Shown one piece after another: positions 45,425 to 47,909 of a DNA stretch of 47,909 nt; position 1 is the stretch's first letter; the number at the start of each line of letters is the position of its first letter. The notes under the pieces were generated by a model. That model searched no databases. It saw nothing but the letters and a program-made list of their open reading frames with translations, and was not told the origin of the DNA. The position numbers and the translations under genes are program-made. The stretch is taken from positions 1-47,909 of the forward strand of contig JALQBC010000089.1 in assembly GCA_023375675.1 (NCBI GenBank), written 5' to 3'. This stretch comes from Cytospora piceicola. Its lineage: Eukaryota > Ascomycota > Sordariomycetes > Diaporthales > Cytosporaceae.

Positions 45425-47444
45425 ACTATTATAAATAAAACTATATATAACGTTTTATATACTTAGTTACTTTTATTTAAAGCTTTTTACTAATTAAGTA
45501 TAAAGGTATTAAAGAAAGTTAATTACCTACGTTCTTTTAAAACGTTAATTAGTTTATTTTTAAAAAGTATTATTATAAAAGCTCCGCCGCTCTTTAGTAG
45601 AAGCTTTTATTAACGCCGGCTTACTTTTATTGCCGGTTTTTACTTTACTTATTAAAAGCGTTTAAACCGAAAAGATCTTACTTATAATAAACTATTAATA
45701 TATATTATAATAATATTACTAGTTATCTTTTTATCTGGCGAAAGGAGTTATATATTTATATTTAAGACTTTATTATCTTTATATTAAAGGTTTTATATAC
45801 TTTACTTACTGTAAGCTAGGTTTTACTAACCTTTTTTATTTAAAATAAGCGGCTTACTACTTTCTGTTATTTTAAACGATAGGTTAAGTATATTTTTAAA
45901 GCTTAGTAGTTTCGTTAATAGTCGTTTACTTTTTACTTTTAAGCTTTTAAGCGGCTTATTTAAAAGCTTAGTTTTTAGTAAGTATACTATAACAGTCTAC
46001 TCTTCGGAACCGTTAAAGATTCCGAGCGCTTTAATAACTAGAGTTACGTTTATTACTTTATTATTTATAATCTTAAGTAGTATATTTACATGTTCGAGTT
46101 TAGTTAAACTATCGGTTTTTTTCTTTAGCTTATAAAAAAGCTTTTTATCGAAAACGACGTTATATATAGTAATTACTTAATCGATTATAAAGACTTAAAT
46201 TAAATAAATATTAAACACTTTATAGCTTACTAAATAGCCGATATATACTTTTAGTTATACTTTAAATAAACGCTTATTACGTTTTACTTTTCGGTCTTTA
46301 ATTAAAGGATAAGCTTAGTATCTATATATATATATATTCCTTTAATTAAAACGTAGGTTTATTATAAGCTTATAAATTCGGTAAGGAGTATATTAGCAGA
46401 AATATTAAACGAACTATACTTCGAGTATTTAGTTTAAAAACGTTTACGTTTTTCTTTAATAAAAAGATCGGTTATAAAGATATATAGCTATTATACTCGT
46501 TTATAGCTATAGCCTTTTAAGTAAGTTAGCTATAATATATATTTTAATCGATTTAGTAATAACCTTCTTTTTTATACGTTTACTACCTTTATTCGGCTTA
46601 TAAGTATAAGTTAACGTAAGCTTAAGTTCGATTCTTTTATATATATATTACTTTATATAGTTAATACTACTATACTTAAAGATTATTACTTTCTTATTAT
46701 CTTAACAGACTTTATAAACTATAAGCTTATATTTATTTTTTATTATACTTTAAAACTCTTTAAATATAAACAATATATCTTTTTTACTTGTTAATAAAAG
46801 TACTTTTATATAAAGTACCTTTGAAAACTCGTCTTTAATTACTAGTAGCTAAGATAAGCTGTTTAGTTTACGTAAAAAATTAAATAAATCTTAGTTAATA
46901 CGTTAAAACAGGCGTAATAAGCGGTTTTTAAAGACTCGTTTTAATATTATACGTAAAGTATACGTTATTACGTAGTACTTATACTTTATACGCTATATAC
47001 TATTAATATTTACTCCTTATATAGTTTAAACTATTACTTTTAAAGCTTTTAGCTTTAAATGCTTTAATCGTAAGTATTAAAGATATTTTAAATCTTTTTT
47101 AATTAGTAAAGGCTATACGCTCTTCTTTTAAATTACTATAAGTATTATATATATAACGATATTAACGTTATTTATCGGAATTACTATTTAATCGTTTATA
47201 TAAGTAGAAAGAAGCTTATATTTAAAGAAAACTAGGTTATAACAGCGTATTAACTACTTAATTACTACGCTTTTATTAAGTACTTTATATCGAAAGGTAT
47301 ATTTTAGTTTTATATATTATATATTAGCCTGCTTTAAATAAGCTTCCGAAATAATATAAATATAAAAGCTTTTTATATATATAATGTTTTTAAAGACTAA
47401 GTTTTTTATATTAAGTTTATAAGCTTTATTAAAGATATTTTTAA
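45425..47444 (-). pseudogene. Ty1/copia 5' half: gag-like region and integrase
   Basis: On the minus strand between about 46860 and 46490 the integrase core can be read. IELKLTLTYTYKPNKGSKRI corresponds to the copia 'IxHQLTxPYTPQQNGVAER' region, and IKIYIIANLLKRL follows where the family has an 'MLxxAxLPKxLW' block. The catalytic Glu of 'AER' reads Lys (AAA, plus-strand 46579-46581), a G-to-A change after T. The 5' part (about 47440-46870) should hold gag and protease, but I recognise no zinc knuckle. The 3' part continues beyond the TRIM as RT. Stops are all TAA or TAG. Confidence 0.7.
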
Positions 47445-47909
47445 TGCCTTCTGTTAAGAAGGTTAATGTTTGTTTTATAAGGCGGGCGGATATATAGAAA
47501 AATTATTACCCTTAAGATTTATACCACCTGTTTTTGATTCTGATTAGCTCTGAATTACAATCATACTGATTCGCTATAGCACCCGTTTAAAGGATCTGAT
47601 TAGCTATTGAAAGCAGTGATTCTAGTCGTTCCATAACTAAATATACTAGCAATTGTAAGGCCTTTAATGCCTGCCGGAAGGCTTACGGTCACTTTAAGGC
47701 CTAGATAAGGTCGGACCTACGATAAGGCTTCTTACTATAGACCTTTACTTCGAACTAAGATGCACGCTCGAGTCTTAATCCGAGTAGAACGTAGTTACCT
47801 AAATCTGAATCTATAGAAAAAGGGCTATTAAACGGTATATTTAATTAAATCGTAGCCTTTAAGGTAGGCTTAGTATTAAAGCTAATAGTTCTAATTCTGT
47901 AAGTTCTTA
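47445..47909 (-). repeat. FAM1 copy J, reverse (5' end cut by window)
   Basis: Well-preserved reverse FAM1: TGCCTTCTGTTAAGAAGG hairpin (TGCC keeps the CA end), CCTGCCGGAAGGCTTACGG block, AACGGTATATTTAATTAAAT block. Cut at GTAAGTTCTTA, the same internal position where copy A starts at base 1 on the other strand. Lies directly upstream of the minus-strand copia, compatible with a 5' LTR. Confidence 0.85.

Noticed and set aside
1..47909. Mitochondrial or naturally AT-rich genome (for example a protist)
   Set aside because: AT-richness alone would not remove CA and TG so selectively. Un-RIPped G+C-rich islands and dead transposons in one piece indicate nuclear RIP DNA.

Overview
This window looks like a gene-free, repeat-filled, AT-rich compartment of a filamentous ascomycete (Pezizomycotina) genome that has been heavily mutated by repeat-induced point mutation (RIP). 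On both strands the dinucleotides CA and TG are almost absent and TA is in large excess, stops are nearly always TAA or TAG, and essentially no open frame longer than about 60 codons survives. The residual protein similarity is all transposable-element. I saw no host gene, tRNA, rRNA, CRISPR array or telomere. The species cannot be named from this.

Layout. 1-842: two tandem copies of a ~0.54 kb dispersed repeat (here FAM1). ~1000-2420: reverse copy of a multi-kb coding repeat (FAM2), then ~3.5 kb of unclassified degraded coding sequence. 5972-7139: hairpin-rich GC motif (P), CTTA-type tract, FAM1, inverted P. 7140-13752: long forward FAM2 copy, split by an un-RIPped 241-bp solo LTR with a perfect 5-bp target duplication. 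13753-19275: P fold-back, inverted FAM1 copies, and a complete 3.18 kb Mutator-like transposon (MULE) with 8-bp target duplication. 19276-22742: AT-rich filler with one MITE and a copy of repeat R3. 22743-29737: a mirror-image block, P-tract-FAM1 at the left and FAM1-tract-P at the right, enclosing MITEs and a second R3 copy. 29738-33210: second FAM2 copy. 33211-37044: tracts, P, FAM1, MITEs. 37045-39467: reverse FAM2. 39468-41262: P, tract, FAM1 doublet, tract. 42500-47444: Ty1/copia pol on the minus strand, broken by a 1268-bp TRIM-like LTR element with perfect 5-bp target duplication. 47445-47909: FAM1 again, in reverse.

How it fits together. The region records layers of nested insertion: old retroelements (FAM2, copia) saturated with RIP, then MITEs and the MULE, then the TRIM, then the youngest solo LTR. 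In the recognisable enzymes RIP has changed catalytic acidic residues (MULE Asp to Asn twice, integrase Glu to Lys, RT YVDD to YVNN), so nothing here should be autonomously mobile. The least explained component is the composite unit made of P (three consecutive hairpins), a polar tetranucleotide tract and FAM1. It recurs in both orientations and may be an undescribed element. The two window ends are inverted copies of FAM1 cut at the same internal position, which suggests an assembly contig ended by the repeat.
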